Source: Chryseobacterium sp. T16E-39 (GTDB lineage: Bacteria > Bacteroidota > Bacteroidia > Flavobacteriales > Weeksellaceae). From it: a DNA stretch of 64,000 nucleotides. The position numbers and the translations under genes were made by a program. This document shows positions 8,421-17,205 of the stretch, piece after piece. Each line of letters starts with the position of its first letter. The first letter of the stretch is position 1. Under the pieces are notes generated by a model that ran no database searches, was not told the origin of the DNA, and saw nothing but the letters and a program-made list of their open reading frames with translations. Location of the stretch: NCBI RefSeq assembly GCF_002216065.1, contig NZ_CP022282.1:4154001-4218000 (forward strand). Reading direction: 5' to 3'.

Positions 8421-8834
8421 ATGGAACAGAAACATCCGCTTCCGCCTTTCACTCTTGAAACGGCAAAAGAAAAAATCCAATTAGCAGAAGATGCCTGGAA
8501 CAGTCAGGATCCTGAAAGAGTTTCCAAAGCTTATACCGAAGACAGTGAGTGGAGAAACAGGGACCGATTTGTGAATGGGAGAGAGGAGATCGTAGAATTT
8601 CTTCGTCAAAAGTGGGCAAAAGAACTTAATTACAAACTTAAGAAAGAATATTGGGCACATGCGGACAATCGAATAGCAGTCCGTTTTGAATATGAGTATC
8701 AGACAAAAGATGGAGAATGGTTCAGGGCTTATGGCAATGAAAACTGGGAGTTTGATGAGAATGGGCTGATGAAGAAAAGATATGCAAGCATTAATGACTT
8801 GGCAATAAAAGAAGAAGAACGTAAATTCAGGTAA
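8421..8834 (+). CDS. DUF1348 / nuclear transport factor 2-like protein
   Basis: A 137-residue DUF1348 protein with the SnoaL/NTF2-like cone fold. The pattern [59 protein letters not shown], followed by [27 protein letters not shown], is typical of the family at about its usual length. Members bind small hydrophobic ligands or act as small enzymes; no specific reaction is known to me for this subfamily. It shares an operon with the TetR regulator (3-nt gap), which suggests a chemical-stress or detoxification target of that repressor (inference). Confidence 0.88.
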   Translation: MEQKHPLPPFTLETAKEKIQLAEDAWNSQDPERVSKAYTEDSEWRNRDRFVNGREEIVEFLRQKWAKELNYKLKKEYWAHADNRIAVRFEYEYQTKDGEWFRAYGNENWEFDENGLMKKRYASINDLAIKEEERKFR

Positions 8835-8866
8835 TAGCCAATATTTTTCATAGTGGCTACAATGAT

Positions 8867-8891
8867 AAAAGCATCCCATTGGGATGCTTTT
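8867..8891. terminator. bidirectional terminator between DUF1348 and transketolase genes
   Basis: The 7-bp core GCATCCC (8871-8877) and GGGATGC (8881-8887), flanked by A4 and T4, lies between convergent genes and can serve both strands. Confidence 0.8.
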
Positions 8892-8910
8892 ACAATATAT
8901 TGTAAGAAAA

Positions 8911-9858
8911 TTACTTGTCTAAAATTCTTTTTACTGCCTCTTTTACTGCTGCAGAATCAATCTTATATTTCTTCATAAGCTCAGCCGGAGTAGCAGATTC
9001 TCCGAAAGTATCGTTTACGGCAACAAACTCTTGTCTTGTTGGTCTTTTTCTTGCCAGCATTCCTGCAACAGATTCTCCTAAACCTCCTAAATAGTTGTGC
9101 TCTTCAGCAGTTACAATTTTACCAGTTTTCTCTACTGATTTTAAGATGATTTCTTCGTCTAACGGCTTAATAGTATGGATATTGATCACTTCGCAAGAGA
9201 TCCCCTCTTTTTCAAGCTCATCTGCAGCTACAAGAGATTCCCAAACCAGGTGTCCTGTTGCAACAATGGTTACATCTGTTCCTTCTTGTAACATAATTCC
9301 TTTTCCAATTTCGAAAGGCATGTCTTCAGGAATGAATACAGGAACCACAGGTCTTCCGAATCTTAAATATACCGGACCTTCAAAATCAGCAATAGCGAGA
9401 GTTGCTGCTTTTGTCTGATTGTAATCACAGGTGTTGATTACCGTCATTCCCGGTAGCATTTTCATCATACCGATATCTTCCAATACCTGGTGAGTCGCTC
9501 CATCTTCTCCTAATGTAAGACCAGCATGCGAAGCACAGATCTTTACATTTTTCCCTGAATAAGCTACGGACTGACGAATCTGATCATATACTCTTGAAGT
9601 AGAGAAATTCGCAAAAGTTCCTGTGAAAGGAATTTTTCCTGTGATACTAAGACCTGCAGCAATACCAATCATGTTGGCTTCTGCAATTCCTATCTGGAAG
9701 AATCTTTCCGGTGCTTTTTCAATGAATTTCTCCATTTTCAAAGAACCGATAAGGTCTGCGCAAAGCGCTACAACATTTGGATTTTTATCAGCAAGTTCAG
9801 CTAATCCGGCTCCGAATCCTGAACGTGTATCCTTTTTTTCTGTATATGTATATTTCAT
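8911..9858 (-). CDS. transketolase C-terminal subunit
   Basis: A 315-residue protein covering the pyrimidine-binding (Pyr) and C-terminal domains of transketolase. With the N-terminal subunit at 11071-11922 it should form the thiamin-diphosphate enzyme that transfers two-carbon ketol units in the pentose phosphate pathway. Visible are the Pyr-domain start GFGAGLAELADKNPNVVALCADL, the catalytic-glutamate region QIGIAEANMIGIAAGLSITGK, SHAGLTLGEDGATHQVLEDIGMM, and the C-terminal ATGHLVWESLVAADEL and TAEEHNYLGGLGE. It lies 10 nt downstream of the 9869-11038 gene in the same operon. Confidence 0.93.
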   Translation of the reverse strand: MKYTYTEKKDTRSGFGAGLAELADKNPNVVALCADLIGSLKMEKFIEKAPERFFQIGIAEANMIGIAAGLSITGKIPFTGTFANFSTSRVYDQIRQSVAYSGKNVKICASHAGLTLGEDGATHQVLEDIGMMKMLPGMTVINTCDYNQTKAATLAIADFEGPVYLRFGRPVVPVFIPEDMPFEIGKGIMLQEGTDVTIVATGHLVWESLVAADELEKEGISCEVINIHTIKPLDEEIILKSVEKTGKIVTAEEHNYLGGLGESVAGMLARKRPTRQEFVAVNDTFGESATPAELMKKYKIDSAAVKEAVKRILDK

Positions 9859-9868
9859 TTTTATTTTT

Positions 9869-11038
9869 TTAATCTAGATTTTTTAAATAATTATTTAATT
9901 TCTTTTTATCAGATTGATCGAGTTTTTCCTGAATGGTATTGAGATAAAGAACCTCACGTCTTATTTCGTCCAGGGTTAATTTAATGCCTACATTATGACC
10001 AGCGGATTGTGTAAGGTACATATCACACATCTGGCCTACATAATTTCGCAAATGTCCTCTTACTTCTTTAAGCTTAAAAATGGGAAGATCCTTTTCGAAA
10101 TTTTTGCAGTGTTTAGGCAATCCTTTCCAAAGATTTTCACTGGGGATATTGGTAATTGCTAAACTGCCATCCTCGTCATGAGCTTTTTTATATTCAGAGG
10201 TATAATCCGGAATATAATAATAGGTTTGATCTGAATATGGATCTATAGCAGCTGTTGCTGCAGAATCGGCTACCACTGCTGTAGCATCGGTTGCTGCATA
10301 TACAGAGTCATTTTTTGCATATTCCTCTTCCTGTTTTTTATAGGCAATCATGATAGAATCCTGTTTTCTTTGCTGGTCTGTCATTGCTTTTTTATGATCA
10401 AAAAATACCTGATCCTTGGAGTCTTTTATAGATTCCAGTATAAAATATTCTTTATCATAAGTTTTCTCGGGACCTGCTTTTAAAATAAGACCGCTTAAAC
10501 CTGAGCTTTTCATTTTGATACCCGGAAGGTATTGATTCAAAAGTCCGCTAAATACAAACATATTATTAATTGATGAGCGATCATCAATACACAGCTTCAA
10601 ATCCTCATTTTCCTTTTTTGTGCCATCTTTTGACCGGTAATTGATCATGTAATGAGAACATGGAATGCCTAGAATGGTTTCTTTTGTATCCAGTTTTTTT
10701 GCCTCAAGGGTATACTCTTCCTTTTCTCCATACCCGCCATAGCTATTATAGCCCAAATACATTAATGCGCTCAAACCTGAACCGGCAAGACGGCTGTTCA
10801 TTTCTAATGAAACAGCTGTTGTTCCTAATGCATCAGTATAGTAATACATTGGAACATCCTTGATGTTCAAACGGGTAAGAAATTCATTATTGTTACTTGC
10901 AAACATCTTCAAAGTAAGCAAAGGAGCTTTCTTATCAATCATTTGATAATTAAATACTTTAGCAAATGAAATTTTCTTTTCCTGTGCAGTACCTAAAACA
11001 AAAAATGTTAGTAAGCAGATTAAGATGAATTTTTTCAT
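9869..11038 (-). CDS. secreted protein of unknown function between the two transketolase genes
   Basis: A 389-residue protein starting at the ATG at 11038, where a clear signal peptide begins (MKKFILICLLTFFVLGTAQ); the frame extends to 11062 without a good signal. The mature part is soluble-looking. It contains a Tyr-rich segment (MYLGYNSYGGYGEKEEY), GIPCSHYMINYRSKDGT, which resembles DUF4412/GLPGLI-type periplasmic proteins, then a Q/E/K-rich linker and an alanine-rich patch (DATAVVADSAATAAID), and a helical C-terminus. No catalytic motif is evident. It is co-directional with transketolase genes on both sides (32- and 10-nt gaps), so it is probably co-transcribed, which is odd for an exported protein. 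Confidence 0.75.
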   Translation of the reverse strand: MKKFILICLLTFFVLGTAQEKKISFAKVFNYQMIDKKAPLLTLKMFASNNNEFLTRLNIKDVPMYYYTDALGTTAVSLEMNSRLAGSGLSALMYLGYNSYGGYGEKEEYTLEAKKLDTKETILGIPCSHYMINYRSKDGTKKENEDLKLCIDDRSSINNMFVFSGLLNQYLPGIKMKSSGLSGLILKAGPEKTYDKEYFILESIKDSKDQVFFDHKKAMTDQQRKQDSIMIAYKKQEEEYAKNDSVYAATDATAVVADSAATAAIDPYSDQTYYYIPDYTSEYKKAHDEDGSLAITNIPSENLWKGLPKHCKNFEKDLPIFKLKEVRGHLRNYVGQMCDMYLTQSAGHNVGIKLTLDEIRREVLYLNTIQEKLDQSDKKKLNNYLKNLD

Positions 11039-11070
11039 GAAAAACTTAATAAATGTGATCATCTAAGATA

Positions 11071-11922
11071 TTAGTAATCTGCAGGAGCTTCCAAATAAAG
11101 TTGTTTGAATGCTGTTTCCAACTGCTCATCATTAGGAGCTTTACCATGCCAAGCGTGGCTTCCCATCATATAATCTACTCCGGCACCCATTTCGGTATGA
11201 AGCATTATTGCAACTGGTTTTCCTTTACCTGTTTCAGCTTTTGCTCTCTCTAAAATAGCAATTACAGCTTCAAGATCGTTTCCGTTTTTCTCTTCTAATA
11301 CAGTCCATCCAAATGCTTCTAATTTAGCATGTAGATCACCTAAGCTTAATACATCATCAGTATCACCATCGATCTGACGACCATTATAGTCTATCGTAGA
11401 AATGATATTGTCTACTTTTTTAGCTGCAGCGAACATTAAAGCTTCCCAGATTTGTCCTTCCTGTAATTCACCATCTCCATGAAGCGAATAAACCAAAGAT
11501 TTGTCACCATCTAATTTTTTACCTAAAGCAGCACCTAAAGCTACAGAAAGTCCTTGTCCTAAAGATCCGGAAGCAACACGGATTCCAGGTAATCCCTCAT
11601 GAGTAGTCGGGTGACCCTGTAATCTTGAATTTAGCTTTCTGAAAGTTTTCAATTCCTCAACCGGGAAAAATCCAAATCTAGCTAATGTAGAGTAGAAAAC
11701 CGGTGAAATGTGACCATTTGAAAGATAGAAATGATCCTCATTTTTACCTTCCATAGTGAAAGGAAGATGATAGTTCAGTACTTTTCCATAAAGCGCTGTG
11801 AAGAATTCTGTACATCCTAAACTTCCGCCTGGGTGTCCTGAATTAACATCATGAACCATTCTTAAAATGTCTCTTCTGATTTGTGTAGCAAGAGATTTTA
11901 ACTCTTCAATACTTTTACTCAT
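11071..11922 (-). CDS. transketolase N-terminal (thiamin diphosphate-binding) subunit
   Basis: A 283-residue PP domain of transketolase. The order of motifs is standard: DVNSGHPGGSLGCTEFFTALYG, the HLSNGH-equivalent FYLSNGHISPVFYSTLARFGF, GHPTTHEGLPGIRVASGSLGQGLSVALG, and the diphosphate-binding GDGELQEGQIWEALMFAAAKKVDNIISTIDYN (GDG-x25-N). It ends with the HTEMGAGVDYMMGSHAWHGKAP segment. It pairs with the C-terminal subunit at 8911-9858. Split transketolases are known in several bacteria and archaea, usually with adjacent genes; here a secreted-protein gene intervenes. Confidence 0.93.
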   Translation of the reverse strand: MSKSIEELKSLATQIRRDILRMVHDVNSGHPGGSLGCTEFFTALYGKVLNYHLPFTMEGKNEDHFYLSNGHISPVFYSTLARFGFFPVEELKTFRKLNSRLQGHPTTHEGLPGIRVASGSLGQGLSVALGAALGKKLDGDKSLVYSLHGDGELQEGQIWEALMFAAAKKVDNIISTIDYNGRQIDGDTDDVLSLGDLHAKLEAFGWTVLEEKNGNDLEAVIAILERAKAETGKGKPVAIMLHTEMGAGVDYMMGSHAWHGKAPNDEQLETAFKQLYLEAPADY

Positions 11923-11979
11923 TATATCTGATTTATTTGCACGCGAATTTACGATTTTTTAATGGCTTATAAAAATGTA

Positions 11980-12006
11980 AAAATCCGGATATAAGACCCG
12001 GATTTT
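11980..12006 (-). terminator. terminator after the 12031 gene
   Basis: A 9-bp stem, AAAATCCGG (11980-11988) against CCGGATTTT (11998-12006), just beyond the 12031 stop codon and before the transketolase promoter region. Confidence 0.65.
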
Positions 12007-12030
12007 GAATTATTTAAACAATTAAACCTT

Positions 12031-12552
12031 TTAACAACCTTCGTTAAGGGATACTGAGATTTCTATCACAATATTATTAATCATTTTAAAAGATAATATT
12101 GTGGATGCATCTGTATCATTCAGTACAAAGTAACTTTCATTTTTTACAGGCTTGCCTTTATCGTCCCATCCGGTGTATGCACTGTAACTCGGATAATTTT
12201 TATAGGCATTGATGATATCATCTTTTGTGCTTCCCACTCCAATACCACTTTTGGTTTTAAATTTTTTACTGGTGGTAGAGATGCCGTATATGCTATAACC
12301 ATTGGTTTCCTTTCCGTTATTGTCATATTCCTGAGTGGTACTGATCATAATGGTTTCGCCGTTATACTTTACGGAATTCTTATATTCCCCATTCGTTAGC
12401 CTTAATCTTTCTCCGGAAAATTTTTCAATCTCCGAACTTTTCATAAATACCTTATAAGGCCCTATTCTTAACGTTGAAACTTCGAAGTTATCCTGTGCAG
12501 ATAGAAAACTGAAAGCTAACAACCCGAATAAAAGTTGAATAATTTTTTTCAT
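12031..12552 (-). CDS. exported protein of unknown function
   Basis: A 173-residue protein with a signal peptide (MKKIIQLLFGLLAFSFLSAQ, cut after SAQ). The mature part is beta-rich. The segment SGIGVGSTKDDIINAYKNYPSY resembles the short 'GxSxxxVxxxxG/Y' helix of BamE/SmpA-like or periplasmic lipoprotein-type folds, but similarity is too slight for a family call. It ends in a single Cys (SLNEGC). It lies alone between the symporter gene and the transketolase operon, with its own terminator. Function unknown. Confidence 0.75.
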   Translation of the reverse strand: MKKIIQLLFGLLAFSFLSAQDNFEVSTLRIGPYKVFMKSSEIEKFSGERLRLTNGEYKNSVKYNGETIMISTTQEYDNNGKETNGYSIYGISTTSKKFKTKSGIGVGSTKDDIINAYKNYPSYSAYTGWDDKGKPVKNESYFVLNDTDASTILSFKMINNIVIEISVSLNEGC

Positions 12553-12585
12553 GTTTATTATATTTTGTTTTTGATGTGAGTTAAA

Positions 12586-14085
12586 TTATTTCTTTCTGAT
12601 CAGCCATAATCCGAGGAATGTCAGCAATCCATTGATGATTAATAATTCCAAACCTATTTTGAAATTCCCGAAAATAGTTGCCTGATATTTATCGATGAAA
12701 TAAGATATGATGGGTGCTGCAATACAGACGTAAGGAACAAGTTTGTCTTCAACTTTATATTTTGTAAAAATACCAAAAGCGAAAAGCCCCAAAAGTGGTC
12801 CATAAGTAAATCCTGCAAGTTTTAAGATCAAACCAATCATGGAATTGTCATTAATCATTTTAAAAATAACGACCATGACAAGGAAGGAAAATGCTACGAT
12901 AAGATGTATGTTTTTACGGAATTTTTCCTTCTTCTGTTCCGTCCAATCCTTCTTTTCTTTCATCCCAAAAATATCGATGCATAAAGAAGAAGTAAGGGCT
13001 GTCATAGCTCCATCTGCACTTGGGAATAATGCCGAAATTAATGCGATAATGAATATGATGGAGATAAAGCCCGGCATGTGATTCAGTGCGACTTCAGGAA
13101 AGATTTTATCTCCAAAAATATCCTTACCATTCAGAAGAAATTCTTTTTTAGGAATTCCATCCTGGATGATTTCGGTAAGGTGTCCTCCCTGGCTTTCTCC
13201 AAACAGATACAGAAGTCCTCCCATATAAAGGAATAATGAAATTACCCCCAACAAGATGAATCCAAGGGTAACCATATTCTTCTGGGAATCTTTAAGTTTA
13301 GTCACGGAAAGACTTTTTTGCATCATTTCCTGATCAATTCCGGTCATTGTAATGGTAATAAATGCCCCTGCAAGAATCTGTTTTACAAAAAAACCGGGAG
13401 AATTAAAATCCATTTCAAATATCTTGGTATAGCCTTTATCACTCATTGCTGTTAAGCTTTGCCCTACGCTTAAATCTAAATGATTCAGCATGTAGACTGT
13501 ACAAATGATCAACCCTAAAAGCATACATGACGTTTGTAAAGTATCTGTCCATACAATAGTTTTCACCCCTCCTTCGTATGTGTAAAGGATAATCATGGCA
13601 AGAATAATCAAAGTGGTAACAATAAACGGAACGCCTAAACTGTCCAATATGGTAACCTGCAGGATATTGACCACCAAGTATAATCTGGCTGTTGCACCTA
13701 CTAATCTAGAAACGATGAATATCCATGCTCCTGATTTATAGGACAGCTGACCCATCCTCTGTTGAAGATAGCCGTAGATAGAGGTAAGTTTAAGGCGGTA
13801 ATAGAGCGGCAGTAAAACGTATGCAACAGTAATATAACCAATAAGGTAACCCAGAGTAATTTGTAAATAGGAAAAGCTGTCTTTTCCAACTGCTCCGGGA
13901 ACACTTACAAAAGTTACGCCTGAAAGGGAAGTCCCAATCATTCCAAAAGCAACAAGCATCCAATTACTTTTTCTGTTTCCGATAAAGAAACTTTCATTAT
14001 CACTTCCTTTACCTGTTTTATAAGCTACCCAAAGAAGCAGTGCGAAGTATACAACGATAATGGACAATAATATAATTGGAGACAT
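12586..14085 (-). CDS. sodium:solute symporter (SSS family)
   Basis: A 499-residue integral membrane protein of the SSS/LeuT-fold family with about 13 transmembrane segments. Supporting features are the N-terminal FFIGNRKSNWMLVAFGMIGTSLSGVTFVSVPGAVG (TM1-TM2 with the Na+-site glycine/serine pattern), YRLKLTSIYGYLQQRMG, the TM5-6 region YTYEGGVKTIVWTDTLQ that is diagnostic for SSS, and ISALFPSADGAMTALTSSLCIDIFG for TM8. It imports an organic solute with Na+; the substrate (sugar, nucleoside, amino acid or sialic acid) cannot be read. It has its own -7 box at 14108-14115. Confidence 0.92.
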   Translation of the reverse strand: MSPIILLSIIVVYFALLLWVAYKTGKGSDNESFFIGNRKSNWMLVAFGMIGTSLSGVTFVSVPGAVGKDSFSYLQITLGYLIGYITVAYVLLPLYYRLKLTSIYGYLQQRMGQLSYKSGAWIFIVSRLVGATARLYLVVNILQVTILDSLGVPFIVTTLIILAMIILYTYEGGVKTIVWTDTLQTSCMLLGLIICTVYMLNHLDLSVGQSLTAMSDKGYTKIFEMDFNSPGFFVKQILAGAFITITMTGIDQEMMQKSLSVTKLKDSQKNMVTLGFILLGVISLFLYMGGLLYLFGESQGGHLTEIIQDGIPKKEFLLNGKDIFGDKIFPEVALNHMPGFISIIFIIALISALFPSADGAMTALTSSLCIDIFGMKEKKDWTEQKKEKFRKNIHLIVAFSFLVMVVIFKMINDNSMIGLILKLAGFTYGPLLGLFAFGIFTKYKVEDKLVPYVCIAAPIISYFIDKYQATIFGNFKIGLELLIINGLLTFLGLWLIRKK

Positions 14086-14107
14086 ATTTTCTGTAATTAA
14101 AATTTTA

Positions 14108-14115
14108 CAAATATA
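14108..14115 (-). promoter_or_regulatory. -7 element of the symporter promoter
   Basis: Minus-strand TATATTTG, a perfect TAnnTTTG, 22 nt before the ATG at 14085. Confidence 0.6.
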
Positions 14116-14142
14116 GTTTTTTTATGTTCTGATAAAAAAGAA

Positions 14143-14173
14143 AAACCTTTCAGGATAGATCCCTGAAAGGTTT
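14143..14173 (-). terminator. terminator of the yjdI-osmC operon
   Basis: A perfect 12-bp stem AAACCTTTCAGG/CCTGAAAGGTTT with a 7-nt loop, followed on the minus strand by a T run, 21 nt beyond the 14195 stop. Confidence 0.85.
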
Positions 14174-14194
14174 GTAAAATATATTTTTCATTGG

Positions 14195-14479
14195 CTAGAC
14201 TACGACGTCCTGCAGATCTTCGTTTTTCTGGAAAGTAGCTTTCGCAAAAGGACAAAGGGCAATTATTTTTTTGCCTTGCTTTCTTGCGAAATCTACCGCC
14301 GCTAAAACCATTTCCTTACCAACGCCTTTGCCGTTGTAATCTTCTTCTACTTCTGTGTGATCAATAATGAATCTTTCTTCTCCAGCCCAGGTATAGGTCA
14401 TAAGTCCTGCGCGGTTTCCGTCTATGAAAGCCTCAAAACTTCCGTGTTTTTCGTCGTTGTTTTGTTTTACCTCTATCAT
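14195..14479 (-). CDS. small GNAT-like N-acetyltransferase (YjdJ type)
   Basis: A 94-residue minimal GNAT domain of the Acetyltransf_CG/YjdJ type. It has ERFIIDHTEVEEDYNGKGVGKEMVLAAVDFARKQGKKIIALCPFAKATFQKN: the acetyl-CoA pyrophosphate loop is NGKGVGK (R/QxxGxG/A-like), and the CPFAKATF segment is typical. It is last in a tight operon, 1 nt after the osmC gene, and next to a YjdI protein, its usual partner. The acceptor substrate is unknown. Confidence 0.88.
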   Translation of the reverse strand: MIEVKQNNDEKHGSFEAFIDGNRAGLMTYTWAGEERFIIDHTEVEEDYNGKGVGKEMVLAAVDFARKQGKKIIALCPFAKATFQKNEDLQDVVV

Positions 14480-14480
14480 A

Positions 14481-14879
14481 TTATGAGAATTTGGTTAGTA
14501 TTTCTATATCGTTAGTTAGTATTTTATGTATCGGACAGGCATCAGCAATCGTATGAAGCCTTTTCAACTGTTCTTCATCCAGATTAGTTCCTTCAAAGCT
14601 AATGTTTCTTTGAAAGACAGCCCTTTTGGTAAGCGGATAGTTTTCAAGATCAACTTCTACATTGATTTTCTCCACATCCCATTCTTTTCGGTCAATATAC
14701 ATTCTTAAAGTAGCAGCGGTACAGCTTGCCAGTGAAGTAGCCAGAATTTCAAAAGGGTTAAAACCCTTATTTTGTCCACCTTTATCAATGGGTTCGTCTG
14801 TAATGATCGTGTTTTCGCCGGCTATTACTTCCGTATAATATTTTGTTTTTCCTAAACTTGCTTTTACGGTTACGCCCAT
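14481..14879 (-). CDS. OsmC family peroxide-reductase-like protein
   Basis: A 132-residue OsmC/Ohr-fold protein. Two conserved cysteines are visible: SLASCTAATLRMYIDRK (about 58) and ADACPIHKIL (about 120), the pair used for thiol-dependent reduction of organic hydroperoxides. GFNPFEILATSLASC is the usual lead-in. The start overlaps the yjdI stop (TAATG), so translation is coupled. Its neighbours (YjdI, FMN reductase, pirins) support a redox or electrophile-stress role. Confidence 0.93.
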   Translation of the reverse strand: MGVTVKASLGKTKYYTEVIAGENTIITDEPIDKGGQNKGFNPFEILATSLASCTAATLRMYIDRKEWDVEKINVEVDLENYPLTKRAVFQRNISFEGTNLDEEQLKRLHTIADACPIHKILTNDIEILTKFS

Positions 14880-15097
14880 TATTTTTCAGTATTGAATTTG
14901 TAACTTAATGCTCCTGAAGGGCATTGTTCTATTTGATCTATAAGTTCCTGTGTAGTTGCATTTTCTACTTTTATCCAAGGTCGGTCTTTTGGATTGTAAA
15001 CTTTAGGCAACAGTTTTACACACATGGTGGAATGGATACATTTTTTCGGCATCCATATCACTGCGAGATCGCCGTTGTTATATTCGTGTGTTTCCAT
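14879..15097 (-). CDS. YjdI-type (4Fe-4S) mono-cluster protein
   Basis: A 72-residue Fer4_19/YjdI family protein. Conserved cysteines are in KKCIHSTMCVKLLP and EQCPSGALSY, giving C-x5-C and a later CP motif, with a D/P-rich loop (VYNPKDRPWIKVENA) between. Such proteins are thought to bind a single Fe-S cluster, but their partner is unknown. It is the third gene of the tight minus-strand operon, 1 nt after the TMEM175 gene and overlapping osmC. Confidence 0.88.
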   Translation of the reverse strand: METHEYNNGDLAVIWMPKKCIHSTMCVKLLPKVYNPKDRPWIKVENATTQELIDQIEQCPSGALSYKFNTEK

Positions 15098-15098
15098 A

Positions 15099-15677
15099 TT
15101 ATTCTTCTTTTAGTAATTTTTCGATTCTTCTGTCCGGAATCAGCCATATAAGAGCAACAATGTAATAAAAACAGATAGCAATATAAGGATAAAAAAATGA
15201 AGTGGCTATTCCGGTTACGTAGAATAAAATTGAAATATATTCTTTAAATTTAGAATGTATTGCTTCTTTTAACTTTGAATTTTCTCCTTCACACCGGACA
15301 ATTAAATTTTCCATGATCGTATATGCTATAGCGCACATGATCAATCCGATGCCATAAGCAGCAACCGGATTTTTAGCAAAGTGTGTATTGCCAATCCATT
15401 CTGTTGCAATAGGCATTAGTGAAAGCCAGAAAAGCAGATGTAAATTGGCCCAAAGTATGGTTCCGTTAATCTTTTTTGCAGCCTGAAACAGATGATGGTG
15501 ATTATTCCAGTAAATTCCTACATAAATAAAGCTGAAGATATAGGCTAAAAGCTTCGGTATGATAGGTTTCAGACTCGCCCAGCTATCACCTTCCGGTACC
15601 TTAAGTTCGAGTACCATAATGGTAATGATAATAGCGAGTACGCCATCACTGAATGCTTCCAGTCTTCCCTTAGTCAT
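15099..15677 (-). CDS. TMEM175 family potassium channel-like protein (DUF1211)
   Basis: A 192-residue membrane protein with six predicted segments and the TMEM175 signature FSDG near the N-terminus (RLEAFSDGVLAIIITIMVLELKVP). A second hallmark is FIYVGIYWNNHHHLFQAAKKINGTILWANLHLLFWLSLMP. Bacterial TMEM175 proteins form tetrameric K+-selective channels without the usual P-loop filter. The start codon overlaps the stop of the FMN-reductase gene by one base. Its presence among redox genes is unusual and may be regulatory linkage only. Confidence 0.92.
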   Translation of the reverse strand: MTKGRLEAFSDGVLAIIITIMVLELKVPEGDSWASLKPIIPKLLAYIFSFIYVGIYWNNHHHLFQAAKKINGTILWANLHLLFWLSLMPIATEWIGNTHFAKNPVAAYGIGLIMCAIAYTIMENLIVRCEGENSKLKEAIHSKFKEYISILFYVTGIATSFFYPYIAICFYYIVALIWLIPDRRIEKLLKEE

Positions 15678-16210
15678 CAGTTTTTAATCTGGTTTTTGAA
15701 ATTTTCAATTTTCTCAGTCAGCTCTTTAAGCATGTCAGGATTGATGACACCACTTTCCAGATCAAAGTTTTCATAAAACTTAGGTAATGAAAAGGTATCT
15801 TTAATATCTGCTGCAAATTGCGGGAAGAAGGTTTTTGCGGTATTCATTACATTTCCGCCTCCATAGCCACCAGGGGAAGTGCTCATCAGAAACATGGGCT
15901 TGTTCTGGAAAACCTTAACGTTGATTCTTGAGGCCCAATCAAAAACATTTTTAAATGCAGAGCTGTATGATCTGTTGTGTTCTGCAAGGGAACATACAAT
16001 AACATCACAGTCTTCGATTCTTTGCAAAAACTGATGTGCCTCATCCGGGAAACCTTTTTTCTCCAGATCTACAGAGAAAACGGGCATGGTATAATCATTA
16101 AGATCAATTAAATTGATTTCTTCATTTTGAAAATCTTTCAAAACAAACTTTACCAGTTCTCTGTTGATGGAGGTGGAAGAAGTACTTCCTGCAAATGCTA
16201 ATATTTTCAT
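15677..16210 (-). CDS. NAD(P)H-dependent FMN reductase
   Basis: A 177-residue flavodoxin-fold reductase of the NADPH_FMN_red family. The N-terminal FMN phosphate loop AFAGSTSSTSINRELVKF (GSxRxxS-like) is clear, as is the second FMN loop CSLAEHNRSYSSAFKNVFDW (EYNxSxxxxLKNxxDW type) and the third SPGGYGGGN. It reduces flavin or small electrophiles such as quinones and azo dyes. It heads the overlap-coupled operon 16210-14195, 33 nt after the pirin gene, and is likely co-transcribed with it. Confidence 0.93.
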   Translation of the reverse strand: MKILAFAGSTSSTSINRELVKFVLKDFQNEEINLIDLNDYTMPVFSVDLEKKGFPDEAHQFLQRIEDCDVIVCSLAEHNRSYSSAFKNVFDWASRINVKVFQNKPMFLMSTSPGGYGGGNVMNTAKTFFPQFAADIKDTFSLPKFYENFDLESGVINPDMLKELTEKIENFKNQIKN

Positions 16211-16243
16211 GGGTTGCTTTAAATTATTGGCTCTGATCCTTAC

Positions 16244-17143
16244 TTATTTTCTATTCAGGACTGCTTTTGGAAGTGGAACAAATTCCTTTTCATCTCCAGG
16301 GACCAAAGGAAATGCATCATGGTTCTGATCATTCCAGTTCACTTTTGCCTGGTCTATTAATTCCTTATCCGAATTTACAAAATTCCAAAATATAAACCGT
16401 TCATCTTCAAAAGGTTCACCTCCGAAAAGATACACGGTAGCATTTTCGCTCATTTCGAATTCGCAAAGTTTAGTGTCCTTAGCTATTAACAATTGTTTTG
16501 AACCATAAGTATTTCCTTCAATATTTACTGTTCCGTCCAAAACATACATGGCAGCTTCACCATATAGATCTTTTCCAATACTTATTTTCTGAGCTGTTTT
16601 AGTTTTAATTTCAATGAAAAATAACTTGCTGTGAACGGGAACCGGAGATTTCTTTCCGAAGGCTTCTCCTGCAATGAGTTTATAATGAATTTCACCATCT
16701 TCCCAAACCGGGAGCTCATCTGCTTCTGTGTGATGAAAAGTAGGCTCACTCTGTTCCAGATGCTTTGGAAGCCCCACCCAGATCTGAAAGCCATGCAATC
16801 TTTTATCTGTATCTCTTAAATATTCAGGAGTTCTTTCAGAATGAACAACACCTTTTCCTGCAGTCATCCAGTTAACAGCTCCGGGTTTTATTTCCATTGC
16901 ACTTCCAATGCTGTCACGATGGAAAATAGATCCTTCAAGCAAATACGTTAATGTTGATAGTCCGATATGAGGATGCGGGGGAACGTCAAGATTTTGATAA
17001 TCTTTTAACTCTGAAGGTCCCATGTGATCAATAAATACAAAGGGGCCAACTGCTCTTTTTTCACGGAAAGGTAAAAGTCTTCCGACTAAGAAATTTCCTA
17101 TATCTGCAGCTTTCTCTTCTATAATAAGTCCAATATTTGACAT
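16244..17143 (-). CDS. pirin family protein
   Basis: A 299-residue bicupin of the pirin family. The N-terminal cupin carries the metal-binding set: PPHPHIGLSTLTYLLEGSIFHRDSIGS and MTAGKGVVHSERTPE (His-x-His, His, Glu). The C-terminal cupin contains AAMYVLDGTVNIEG and LFGGEPFEDERFIFWNFVNS. Some pirins have quercetin 2,3-dioxygenase activity or act as redox sensors; the substrate is unknown. A second pirin lies at 17636-18514 with a small GNAT gene between. Confidence 0.93.
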   Translation of the reverse strand: MSNIGLIIEEKAADIGNFLVGRLLPFREKRAVGPFVFIDHMGPSELKDYQNLDVPPHPHIGLSTLTYLLEGSIFHRDSIGSAMEIKPGAVNWMTAGKGVVHSERTPEYLRDTDKRLHGFQIWVGLPKHLEQSEPTFHHTEADELPVWEDGEIHYKLIAGEAFGKKSPVPVHSKLFFIEIKTKTAQKISIGKDLYGEAAMYVLDGTVNIEGNTYGSKQLLIAKDTKLCEFEMSENATVYLFGGEPFEDERFIFWNFVNSDKELIDQAKVNWNDQNHDAFPLVPGDEKEFVPLPKAVLNRK

Positions 17144-17205
17144 AAATAATGTGTTCTTTTAGGATTGATGTTCTTTAATTAAATTTTTTATTGTTTTTTC
17201 AGATA

